A stretch of 64,000 bases of DNA from Bin80 sp965208025 (GTDB lineage: Bacteria; Bacteroidota; Rhodothermia; Rhodothermales; Bin80): positions 2,604,001-2,668,000 of the forward strand of contig OZ242302.1 of the NCBI GenBank assembly GCA_965208025.1, written 5' to 3'. The notes beneath the pieces are model-generated. The model made no database searches, had not been told where the DNA came from, and was given only the letters and a program-made list of their open reading frames with translations. Below are positions 25,737 through 34,153 of the stretch, piece by piece; the stretch's first letter is position 1; each line of letters starts with the position of its first letter. Made by a program: the position numbers and the translations under genes.

Positions 25737-26416
25737 GATGGATCACCTTTTATATGTTTAAACATGGCCACAGCAAATTTGGGATCTCCAGAAGAGATCC
25801 ATTCGCTGGAAGAGTATTCTTTCGCGCCTTGAATCGTATTGAAATGGGCGGGAAGAACAAAGCATGTGAGATGAAACGGTTCAGCCGAACTCTTTTCATT
25901 AGTTGTGAAGTACTAAGTCAAGCAGTTCCGTAAAAATAGGGCATTTGAGTATCAAAAACGTCAACATGATTTAAGGAATGATCTTGACGCAGGCAAGAGT
26001 ACGGAGTTCTTGGTAGGGCAGTCCCGAAAGATAGGCTTCGGTCAGTCAAATTGAATATAACGGATCGTCAATCTGATTCCTTTTGTGTGATGATCAGACA
26101 TTCCCGGTTTGCATCCAAATCAGCGTTCCATGATGTTGAGCAGTGACCTAAGGATCATGTTAAATGGATTTTTCGCCAGAGTCCAATTCTTCAGAATTTT
26201 GACATCGAATCAAGTTGATTTGCTTAGGATCCACTGTACCAAGGGGCTTCACGGACCGGCAGGGCCATATCAATTGCGGAGAATCTACGATCGGGCGGGA
26301 AAGCTAGAACACTCCCAAAGTGCTTTCCAGGCGAATGATCCTGTCCTTCCAGAAACGGAAATACTACAGAACCGCATGATGATCTATTGAGTCGGAGGAG
26401 AACAATTCGGTTTGTA
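25737..26416. other. Intergenic, possible decayed coding
   Basis: About 680 bases. A plus-strand frame (26109-26390) contains KGLHGPAGPYQLRRIYDRAG and LEHSQSAFQANDPVLPETE, which read like protein but have no identifiable start or partner. It may be a gene fragment. The rest shows nothing. The promoter of the Gfo/Idh gene should lie near 25740-25900. Confidence 0.35.
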
Positions 26417-27313
26417 TCAATCGGTTGAACCGACCTGAATGTCAGCGAGGTGCTCTAATGCCAGGATGAGTGCATGATTTCCTTCCTCTCCCAGACCTCG
26501 TTCCTGAAGGCTACGATACATTTGGAATATTTGACTTGTCACGGGAAGGGGAACTCCCAGCGCATCCGCCGCTTCAAGGACCAAGCGCAGGTCTTTCTGT
26601 TGTAGGTCAATCGTGAACCCTGGCGCAAAATTTCTTTTGATGGCTTGACTTGCACGGTTGCTGAGCATCCAGCTCCCTGCTGCTCCATGTTCAACTGCCG
26701 CGAGCGTCTTCGTTAAATCTAGTCCTCCTTTTTGTGCAAAGATGAGTGCCTCGCTGATTGCCTGCATGGTTCCCACCACCAAGATCTGATTGACCAATTT
26801 CACCATCTGTCCGGCTCCAGTTCTGCCCACATGGGTAACTCGGCTGGCGATAGCTTCAAAGATGGCCTCCGCTCGAGCGAAATCTTTCTTATCACCACCA
26901 ACCATGACACTGAGCGTTCCATTCATAGCACCTTCACTACCCCCGCTAATTGGTGCATCCAGCATACGTAGTCTCTTTTTTCGGAGGCGGGATTCCATGT
27001 CAATCGTAGCCTGAGGGCTGATTGTACTGGTATCAATAATGAGTGAACCGGGCTGTGCGCCCTCAACGATCCCATTATGTCCAAACAATACTTCTTCAAC
27101 ATCGTGGGTATCACTGACGCAAAGAAGGATCACATCCGATTTTGAGGCGACGGTTGATGCATCAGGTGCTCCGTGCGCACCAGCTGCAAGTAGAGGTGCC
27201 ATGCGCGTTTCGGTCCGGTTCCATACATGTACGTCAAAACCGGCATAGAGGAGGTTATGTGCCATGCCTCCTCCCATAATCCCGAGGCCAATAAATCCTA
27301 TTGATTCTTTCAT
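26417..27313 (-). CDS. NAD(P)-dependent beta-hydroxyacid dehydrogenase (GarR / 3-hydroxyisobutyrate dehydrogenase family)
   Basis: The 298-residue protein has the usual length. The nucleotide-binding motif is IGFIGLGIMGGGMAHNLL (residues 5-22). The family signature DAPISGGSEGAMNGTLSVMV lies at 119-138, and the catalytic lysine K172 in GAGQMVKLVNQI. The enzymes oxidise or reduce 3-hydroxyacids such as tartronate semialdehyde or 3-hydroxyisobutyrate. The binding loop cannot be assigned to one substrate, but a neighbouring LarA-type racemase and other hydroxy-acid enzymes suggest a sugar-acid or glycerate role. Gap to the racemase gene is about 100 bases, same strand, so a shared transcript is likely. 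Confidence 0.92.
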   Translation of the reverse strand: MKESIGFIGLGIMGGGMAHNLLYAGFDVHVWNRTETRMAPLLAAGAHGAPDASTVASKSDVILLCVSDTHDVEEVLFGHNGIVEGAQPGSLIIDTSTISPQATIDMESRLRKKRLRMLDAPISGGSEGAMNGTLSVMVGGDKKDFARAEAIFEAIASRVTHVGRTGAGQMVKLVNQILVVGTMQAISEALIFAQKGGLDLTKTLAAVEHGAAGSWMLSNRASQAIKRNFAPGFTIDLQQKDLRLVLEAADALGVPLPVTSQIFQMYRSLQERGLGEEGNHALILALEHLADIQVGSTD

Positions 27314-27414
27314 TGAGATTAAAATTTTACAGGGAAGTTACCGGATCATGTTCTGGACAGGTCATGGATCGGGTCGGGACTCACATGAGATCAGGACGGG
27401 GAGGAGAGTAAACA

Positions 27415-28671
27415 TCAGAGTTTCTCAGAAGAAAGCCGATAAAGGTGCTCGCCGGCCCGCGGGACGAACAGATAGTCTGGATCTGTGCGTTCTTTCCACC
27501 AAGACAGGTCTATTGAATCCGGATCACAGTACTCCAGGCCGACCTTTTCGCAACGTTCTCTGGAAATTTGACTCGCCAGCTTGAGGCAAATGCGCGGAGT
27601 TTCGATTCCATTTTCGTAATTGATTTCCCCGCGCACATGTGCGGAGTGAGCGAGAACGGTCCATGGATAGTGACGATATTTTTCCCAGTTCGCCTGAAAA
27701 TATTCTGTTCCGTGAAAGCCAATGGAATCAAGGAGTGAACCATGCGTGTACGAAAATTCAGAAATATGGGGAGCATAAAGGAGAATCTCTCCCCCATCTG
27801 CAATGACTGGTTCCAGTTTGTACATGCCTTTGGCACCTGTCCACAAATCATCATACATCGTGGGAATTACGGCAAAAGCCTGCTGAACCGTTTTCTCCAT
27901 CCAACTAATATGCAACTGGGAAGAATGTCTGGCAGCATGCAACCAGGAATCACTTTTTTCATCTCCTAAATATAATCCTGCTAATTCACCATCATGTACG
28001 ACCAGATGAATAAAGTATCGATTACAAGGGATCTCATCGGCAGCCCGGTTAATCAGCCTGCGAATCGGGGTGTCGTAAGTTCCGATCACCTTGCGACTAG
28101 ACATGAGCGCACCAGTCCAATGGGTAAAATCAATTACTTCTGGCCCACTGATACCTGGAAAAAAATATTTATTACCACCTGAAAAGCCAGCTACCTCATG
28201 CGGAAAAACCGGACCGCATACGAGAGCGGTATCGTAATCAAATACTTTTCGATTGATTGTAACAGTCAGGGGACGATTGATAAGCCCTTTGGTAATGACA
28301 TCAACATCATCTGCATGGATTGTCGTGAGAGTGACAAGTGCGGATGGATCATTCCAGGCATGATTAAATAGATTGACCCTTGAATAGAGGTTTTCTTTCT
28401 CCGCGCGGGTAATTCCTACATGGTTTAAGAGTGCATCGTCTGACATTGGAGGGTGAGTTCCAAGAGCGACAAGAAAGTCAAGGGACTCAACATGCCCGAG
28501 TAGGGAGTCACAAATCAGGCGAAAAAGAAGCGGGATGGGAGCGGTTCGCGTTCCATCCGGGATGATCACTAGAATACGATCCAGATGCGTGAATCTGCCT
28601 CGCAGCCCCTCTGCGACGATCTGAGCTGTATCTGTCTGAGTCAAGGCGGTGCTTGGTGGCGTGAACTCCAT
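27415..28671 (-). CDS. LarA-type nickel-pincer racemase/epimerase
   Basis: A 418-residue protein from ATG 28671 (a TTG one codon earlier also reads in frame). It belongs to the LarA/DUF2088 family, 2-hydroxy-acid racemases that use the NPN nickel-pincer nucleotide. The lysine that carries the cofactor and the nickel-ligand histidine are spaced as in lactate racemase: H158 in FPHEVAGFSGGNK, K168 ten residues later, H184 sixteen further on in IDFTHWTG. An earlier histidine in LGTHPPMSD (H73) and PDGTR (R42) also match. Cofactor makers LarB, LarC and LarE are not in the window, so they must be elsewhere. The substrate may be a 2-hydroxy acid other than lactate, since LarA homologues vary. Confidence 0.88.
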   Translation of the reverse strand: MEFTPPSTALTQTDTAQIVAEGLRGRFTHLDRILVIIPDGTRTAPIPLLFRLICDSLLGHVESLDFLVALGTHPPMSDDALLNHVGITRAEKENLYSRVNLFNHAWNDPSALVTLTTIHADDVDVITKGLINRPLTVTINRKVFDYDTALVCGPVFPHEVAGFSGGNKYFFPGISGPEVIDFTHWTGALMSSRKVIGTYDTPIRRLINRAADEIPCNRYFIHLVVHDGELAGLYLGDEKSDSWLHAARHSSQLHISWMEKTVQQAFAVIPTMYDDLWTGAKGMYKLEPVIADGGEILLYAPHISEFSYTHGSLLDSIGFHGTEYFQANWEKYRHYPWTVLAHSAHVRGEINYENGIETPRICLKLASQISRERCEKVGLEYCDPDSIDLSWWKERTDPDYLFVPRAGEHLYRLSSEKL

Positions 28672-29190
28672 CAATACAGAAGTTTACCACTACGAATTAG
28701 GGGGAGAGAGGCATGCATCATTTCTGATACTACTGTGGGTATCTACCTCTGTTCAGAAATGGATCTGGAACTATATTTGAGGGTTTGGCAGCATTCAACT
28801 TCTGATAATTTCTGAATGTATTGCACCTGGAACTCTCTCTTTTGGAGTGGACGGCCAGAATAAGAAGAACGTAACGGGCATATCGGGAGTATGAAGATGC
28901 TCGCTGAAAATCATCTTGTTCATGCGAGACGCAATCCAGTCTGAGCCCGCCCGATGCTGAAGAGTTCTTGGCCTGAATAAAAATGGAATCTCATGATCTA
29001 TCCATCCAGATAGGTCTTCATGATGGTTCGGCTACCGTCTATCGGACTATGACTTTAATGTGATACGATCATCTAGATTCATTCAGAGAAGACTTGATGT
29101 ACTAATTGTCTGTCATTCAATGGTCACCGACGAACGGTTCAAATTTTCAGTGAAAAGGGGTAAATTTCCGATTCATAACTAAATGACATC
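28672..29190. other. Divergent intergenic region
   Basis: About 520 bases between the racemase and sulfatase genes, which point away from each other, so it holds both promoters. No supported gene, hairpin or repeat was seen. Confidence 0.5.
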
Positions 29191-30735
29191 ATGCTCCCCA
29201 AAATTCATCTTCGCGAAATTGTTTTATTCTTTTTAGTGGTGACAGCGGCCGGGTGTTCCACATCTGCGGAGCGTCCCAATATCCTGATTATTATGGCGGA
29301 TGACCTGGGATATTCCGATATTGGGTCCTACGGGGGTGAAATCCATACTCCGGTTCTGGATTCACTTGCATTCAAGGGGGTTCGCTTTAGACAGTTTTAT
29401 AATGCCGGACGCTGCTGCCCCACGAGGGCTTCTCTCTTAACTGGGCGTTACCCTCATGGAGTCGGTGTTGGAGGCATGGTTTCCTCTGTGGATGCAGAGC
29501 TAACGTCCGGGCCTTATCAGGGCTATCTGAGCGAATCTGCCACGACGATTGCAGAGATGCTTCAGGACGCAGGCTACAGCACCTATATGTCCGGGAAATG
29601 GCATGTCGGAGAGCGTCCCCAGCACTGGCCCCGCAGGCGAGGATTTGAGCGTTACTTCGGGCTCATTAGTGGGGCAAGCAGCTATTACGAGATCATTGTT
29701 GATCAGCCGCGCATTCGCCAGATGGTGCTGGATGATGAACGTTGGAGTCCGCCAGACTCGGGATTCTACATGACCGATGCATTCACAGATTATGCAATTG
29801 AGTTCTTACAATCACACACATCGGAACATCCATTCCTCCTCTATTTAGCTTATACGGCTCCGCATTGGCCGTTGCACGCATTACCCGAAGACATTGCAAA
29901 GTATGCGAATCGTTACGATCAGGGTTGGGATTCATTACGCAATGAGCGCTACACTCGAATGCTCGAGATGGGCGTCATGGATGAAACTTATCCCCTTTCT
30001 CCTCGCTCTTCCGGATTATCTGATTGGCAGGATACGATGGAGAAGGAAGACTGGTCTCTCAGAATGGCGGTTTATTCCGCCATGGTGGATCGGATGGATC
30101 AGGGGATTGGGAAAGTGATTGATCAACTTCGCTCTATGGATGCTTTGGAGAATACCATTATATTTTTTCTTTCAGACAATGGGGGATGTGCTGAAAATAT
30201 AGATGGACGTCAACTACATGATCCGAGTACGCAAGCGGGAGAGCGTGGATCATATCTGGCCTATGAAGAAGCATGGGCGAATGCCTCCAATACCCCCTTC
30301 AGGCTGTACAAGAAGTGGATGCATGAAGGCGGGATTGCCACTCCGTTAATTGTCCACTGGCCCGCAGGGATTCAGAGACCCGGTCGGATCGTTGATACTC
30401 CAGGCCATGTGATTGATCTGATGGGAACAGTAGCCGAGGTGGCTCAGACATCGCTTCCCCATACGGATGGCAGGAGTCTCCTGCCCCTTCTGGAGACTCC
30501 AGAGTTCAGTTGGCAGCAGCGCACGCTATACTGGGAGCATTTTGGGAATCGTGCGATTCGTCAGGGCGACTGGAAACTGGTTTGGGATCGGGATATTGAC
30601 CAGTGGGAACTCTATAATGTGGCACAGGATGCTACCGAACTATATGACCTTGCGGAGGCTGCTCCTGAAATTGCATCTCGCCTGCGTGTCCGATGGGAAG
30701 CTTGGGCAGATTCTCTTGGGGTTCGACTTCGCTAA
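29191..30735 (+). CDS. Lipoprotein sulfatase (arylsulfatase family)
   Basis: The 514-residue protein has an N-terminal lipoprotein signal LREIVLFFLVVTAAGC with Cys22. Then follows the alkaline-phosphatase-like fold: metal-binding Asp37-Asp38 in ILIIMADDLGYSDIGSYGG, the formylglycine motif C75-C-P-T-R-ASLLTGRYPHG, and later motifs GKWHVGERP and FFLSDNGGCAENI. Cys75 would need conversion to formylglycine by an FGE or anaerobic maturase, not seen here. The substrate is likely a sulfated carbohydrate, with the enzyme tethered to the outer or inner membrane facing outward. It is followed after about 100 bases by an SDR gene on the same strand. Confidence 0.93.
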   Translation: MLPKIHLREIVLFFLVVTAAGCSTSAERPNILIIMADDLGYSDIGSYGGEIHTPVLDSLAFKGVRFRQFYNAGRCCPTRASLLTGRYPHGVGVGGMVSSVDAELTSGPYQGYLSESATTIAEMLQDAGYSTYMSGKWHVGERPQHWPRRRGFERYFGLISGASSYYEIIVDQPRIRQMVLDDERWSPPDSGFYMTDAFTDYAIEFLQSHTSEHPFLLYLAYTAPHWPLHALPEDIAKYANRYDQGWDSLRNERYTRMLEMGVMDETYPLSPRSSGLSDWQDTMEKEDWSLRMAVYSAMVDRMDQGIGKVIDQLRSMDALENTIIFFLSDNGGCAENIDGRQLHDPSTQAGERGSYLAYEEAWANASNTPFRLYKKWMHEGGIATPLIVHWPAGIQRPGRIVDTPGHVIDLMGTVAEVAQTSLPHTDGRSLLPLLETPEFSWQQRTLYWEHFGNRAIRQGDWKLVWDRDIDQWELYNVAQDATELYDLAEAAPEIASRLRVRWEAWADSLGVRLR

Positions 30736-30838
30736 TCCACCTCTACCCAATCTGTCGGGGTACAGATGAGTGCGGACAATTGGTCACCAATTAAGTTCAG
30801 AGTTATCTTATCCTATACTTGTATCTTCACATGAAATT

Positions 30839-31564
30839 ATGGGACGAATCATTCTGATCACAGGAGCGAGCACCGGGATAGGGGCAGCGACGGCCCGTTA
30901 CCTCGCCAAGGGGAATACTCTTATTTTGCACCATCACCAATCTCCAATTGAACCCGTGGTGGAGGAAGTTGAGCACTTGGGAGGAACCGCTTATACATCC
31001 CGCGCCGATCTGATGAGTGAAGCGGGTTGTCACGATCTGATGAAGGATGTATATCGCATTACAACGCATCTTGATGTATTCATCAATAATGCGGGCAGTC
31101 TTCTTCAGCGTCACGGGGTTGAAGAAGTGACTTGGTCCATCATGGAACGCATTTTTTCACTGAACACTTTTTCAGCAATCCTGCTTACGAAGTTGTGTGT
31201 TCCACTATTACGGAAAGGAGAATCCTCCAGTATTGTGAATATGACGTCCATTGCCATGCGACATGGGGCGCCGACTGCAACAGTATATGGGGCGGCGAAA
31301 GCCGCGATGGACTCATTTACGCGGGGCGCCGCACGGGAACTTGCACCACAGATTCGCGTCAATGCAGTCGCTCCAGGAGTGATTCTGACTCCATTTCATG
31401 ACCGTTACTCCACCGAAGAAAAGTTGGCAGGTATTGCCAAAGATACACCGGTGGGTTTCAATGGGGAGAGCGATCAGATTGCTCAGGCCGTTGAATTTCT
31501 GATTAATAATCCCTTCATTACGGGCGAAACCATTGATGTCAATGGTGGGTTATTCATGCGATAG
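30839..31564 (+). CDS. Short-chain dehydrogenase/reductase
   Basis: A 241-residue SDR is chosen from ATG 30839, which places the nucleotide motif TGASTGIGAATARYL at the N-terminus; the frame is open 23 codons further upstream but that part lacks family features. NNAG appears in DVFINNAGSLL. The catalytic serine is in VNMTSIAMRHG, and the Tyr-Lys pair in VYGAAKAAMDSF. The C-terminal INNPFITGETIDVNGG is typical of classical SDRs. Substrate unknown; the neighbourhood suggests sugar or hydroxy-acid chemistry. Same strand as the sulfatase, so possibly one transcript. Confidence 0.9.
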   Translation: MGRIILITGASTGIGAATARYLAKGNTLILHHHQSPIEPVVEEVEHLGGTAYTSRADLMSEAGCHDLMKDVYRITTHLDVFINNAGSLLQRHGVEEVTWSIMERIFSLNTFSAILLTKLCVPLLRKGESSSIVNMTSIAMRHGAPTATVYGAAKAAMDSFTRGAARELAPQIRVNAVAPGVILTPFHDRYSTEEKLAGIAKDTPVGFNGESDQIAQAVEFLINNPFITGETIDVNGGLFMR

Positions 31565-31667
31565 CCCCTGCCTTGACGCGGGAGAAGAGAGCACCAGTTC
31601 TCGCTCCATCCGATAATTTCGGTGGACGCCTTTGATGATCAGGCGGACGTCACAGAAATGGAGGCAA

Positions 31668-32261
31668 TCACTCAGGGCTCCCGGTAATTGAGAAGGGAAT
31701 GCTGGCCATGGTATTCTCCCACATCATGGAGAGCATCCCTCCCTCGTTCGTCACATCATAAAATCCGATCGTGAATTGGTCCGCACGATGAGCCAGTTCA
31801 CTGACAATCATGGAGGCCCGTACCACATCTTTGTCAGGTGCATATCCATACGCCCCCCAAAGTCCGTCACCAGAATCTCTACCAGAGTCCTTTGCTTCAT
31901 ACGTAGACAGAATGAAGGTCCAGTTATCCTGACTTAATTCCACGAAGACGCTATATTCGCCATTGGCTACTTCCACATCTCCAATCATGAGGGGGATCTC
32001 AGTGTGCAGCCTGGTTGACTTGTTTGCACCAGCACGCCATACAGGGGCTGATCCAGTTACCTGGGTTCCATACTCTTCTCCAGAACCGAAGATGTCCATG
32101 CGACCCCGAAGAATAGGGCGTCCATAATCAACAATAATCCAAGCGTCTCCAATTTGTGTGGAGGCCTCACCACGAGGCGAAGACGGACGCTGAGCGAGTA
32201 CTTCATTGGCTCCAAAAAGAAGAAGAGCCAGAAAAAGAGCGGCATAAAAAACACGAAACAT
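31668..32261 (-). CDS. DUF2911 secreted protein
   Basis: The 197-residue protein has a clear signal peptide (MFRVFYAALFLALLLFGANE, cleavage after LAQ) and the DUF2911 hallmark IIVDYGRPILRGRMDIFG followed by APVWRAGANKSTRLHTE. The fold is beta-rich. The function is unknown. The family is abundant in Bacteroidota and relatives, which is one reason for the taxonomic guess. It lies between the SDR gene (convergent) and the MFS gene (divergent), and seems to be a single-gene unit. Confidence 0.88.
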   Translation of the reverse strand: MFRVFYAALFLALLLFGANEVLAQRPSSPRGEASTQIGDAWIIVDYGRPILRGRMDIFGSGEEYGTQVTGSAPVWRAGANKSTRLHTEIPLMIGDVEVANGEYSVFVELSQDNWTFILSTYEAKDSGRDSGDGLWGAYGYAPDKDVVRASMIVSELAHRADQFTIGFYDVTNEGGMLSMMWENTMASIPFSITGSPE

Positions 32262-32695
32262 GAATTAGGAAAAAATTTTGATTTTGAATGAACGCTGGGA
32301 GTGAAACCCGTTTCTCAGAACCGTGATCCATCAGGGATCAGCTTCGGAGGTCAGAAAATGGGATCCAGAGCTAATCGTTTTAGCCTTTTCAAATGATCAT
32401 ACTGGTTAAACGGCATCGCAGAGTGGATCATTGGCAAAATACCAGAACTCCGAGCAATCGGTAGAGGGGGCAGGTGATTTGAAAACTTGAAAGGCACCAT
32501 TCCCTTCGTCTGCGGAAAGTCATAAATTTCCCCACACCATTCGTGATCAAACCAAAATTTCAGAACAGCAATTCTCTTCTTTTTGGCGGCTTGGACACCT
32601 GCCCACCAGTTCGGGGTGAAACCGAAAATTTGTTTATATTAGCTAAATCTTCATATTTGCTGTCTTATCCCTCCAACTCTCTTCTGGTGAACGAT
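32262..32695. other. Divergent intergenic region
   Basis: About 430 bases between DUF2911 and the MFS gene. A small inverted repeat TGATCC-ATCAG-GGATCA sits at about 32322-32338. In-frame sequence upstream of the chosen MFS start (32543-32695) is open but lacks the look of a transporter N-terminus. Confidence 0.4.
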
Positions 32696-34153
32696 ATGAT
32701 TAATCGCAATCGACTCTTCTACGGTAGCTGTTTAGCCCTACTCACCACAGCATTTGCATTCACAGTCATTGCAGGCATAGCGTTTTCTGTAAAATCAGAA
32801 TTTGTCTTGACAAACGCGCAGTTAGGTGTCTTTACCGGGGTCTTTTTCATCGGCTTTACGATTAGTCAGGTCATTTTCTCCCCATTGTGCGATGTGATTG
32901 GAATGCGGTGGATTGTTCGGGGAGCATTCGTCACCCATGTAGCGGGAGCGCTTTTAATCATGACTGCTCAGGGGTATGTACCTGTGGTCGCTGGTTCATT
33001 GTGTGCAGGACTAGGTGCAGGATTGGTTGAGGCCGGGTGCAACCCTCTGGTTGCGGCACTATATCCAAATAATAAGACGTCGAAGTTGAACCATTTTCAT
33101 ATGTGGTTTCCCTATGGAAACCTGATCGCTGCCATTCTTTTGACGCTGGTCTTTTCACAACTTGGAGGGGGTTGGCGTACCCATTTGTTTTTAGTTCTGA
33201 TTCCCGCTCTGGGGTATGGCTTGATGATGTTCACCGCTCCCTTCCCGCCAACAGAGGGGGTCAAAGCTGGCGTATCCGTCGGCGAGTCATTCAAGGCACT
33301 CTTTGCTCCCATCATGATAGTCATGTTGCCCATGATGTTGCTCACAGCTTCCATGGAGCTTCCCCCCTCTAGTTGGGTACCTTCTGTGCTTCAAGCTGGC
33401 GGAATCAATGGACTTCTGGTCTTCGGTTTTGTATTTGGAATCATGGGTACACTTCGATTACTTGCCGGTCCTGTAGTCAGGGTTCTTACCCCGACCGGAA
33501 TCCTGTTCGGTGGTTCAATCCTTGCGACACTGGGGCTATTCTTGTTCAGCACGGCCGAATCAACCCTAATGGCATTCTTGACCGCTGCAATTTGGGCTGT
33601 TGGCATTGCTTACTTCTGGCCCACGATGCTCGGATTTGTGTCGGAGCGCAATCCAAAGAGTGGAGCTCTGGGGCTTGGTGTGATGGGAGCCGTTGGAATG
33701 CTTGCCTCCTTTTTTGTGACGCCTTGGCTGGGGAGCGTCGCAGATGATCGGGGGCACGATGTATTGAAAACGGAAGTGATCGTCAATATCTTTGAAGAAG
33801 TCAATCGATCCTTTCCCGAGGTCATTGAAACTGCTGGTGCGCAGTCTGAGGATCTCATGGATGTGAGAGCATCCGTAGGTGAGGTACTGGAAGAATATGA
33901 TAATAGCGGTGAACTCCCGAAGGGGATGACCATGCAGGCACTCAGGGCTGTAAGTGGCTCAGGTGTTGAGTTGGATGTGGTCACTCGGGCGCAGGATGAA
34001 CTCAATCCCGCTGACAATGAGGGTGGCCGCCAATCATTCCGTACGTTGGCTCCTTTCGGGATCATCCTGATCGTTGTATTTGGGGTCCTGCTCCTGCGGG
34101 ATCGTAGAGCTGGTGGGTATCAAGCTGAAAAACTCGGCGAAGAAACCGGTTAG
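32696..34153 (+). CDS. MFS transporter with a large loop before the last helix
   Basis: A 485-residue protein from ATG 32696 (MINRNRLFYGSCLALL). The major-facilitator pattern shows about eleven helices to residue 350, with GFTISQVIFSPLCDVIGMRW as the loop 2-3 motif. Then comes a hydrophilic insertion of about 90 residues rich in acidic side chains (NRSFPEVIETAGAQSEDLMD) before the last helix LAPFGIILIVVFGVLLL. The long loop is unusual and could be an interaction or sensing segment. The substrate is unknown; the adjacent hydroxy-acid dehydrogenase suggests an organic acid or sugar. The stop codon overlaps that gene's end by four bases (convergent). Confidence 0.9.
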   Translation: MINRNRLFYGSCLALLTTAFAFTVIAGIAFSVKSEFVLTNAQLGVFTGVFFIGFTISQVIFSPLCDVIGMRWIVRGAFVTHVAGALLIMTAQGYVPVVAGSLCAGLGAGLVEAGCNPLVAALYPNNKTSKLNHFHMWFPYGNLIAAILLTLVFSQLGGGWRTHLFLVLIPALGYGLMMFTAPFPPTEGVKAGVSVGESFKALFAPIMIVMLPMMLLTASMELPPSSWVPSVLQAGGINGLLVFGFVFGIMGTLRLLAGPVVRVLTPTGILFGGSILATLGLFLFSTAESTLMAFLTAAIWAVGIAYFWPTMLGFVSERNPKSGALGLGVMGAVGMLASFFVTPWLGSVADDRGHDVLKTEVIVNIFEEVNRSFPEVIETAGAQSEDLMDVRASVGEVLEEYDNSGELPKGMTMQALRAVSGSGVELDVVTRAQDELNPADNEGGRQSFRTLAPFGIILIVVFGVLLLRDRRAGGYQAEKLGEETG

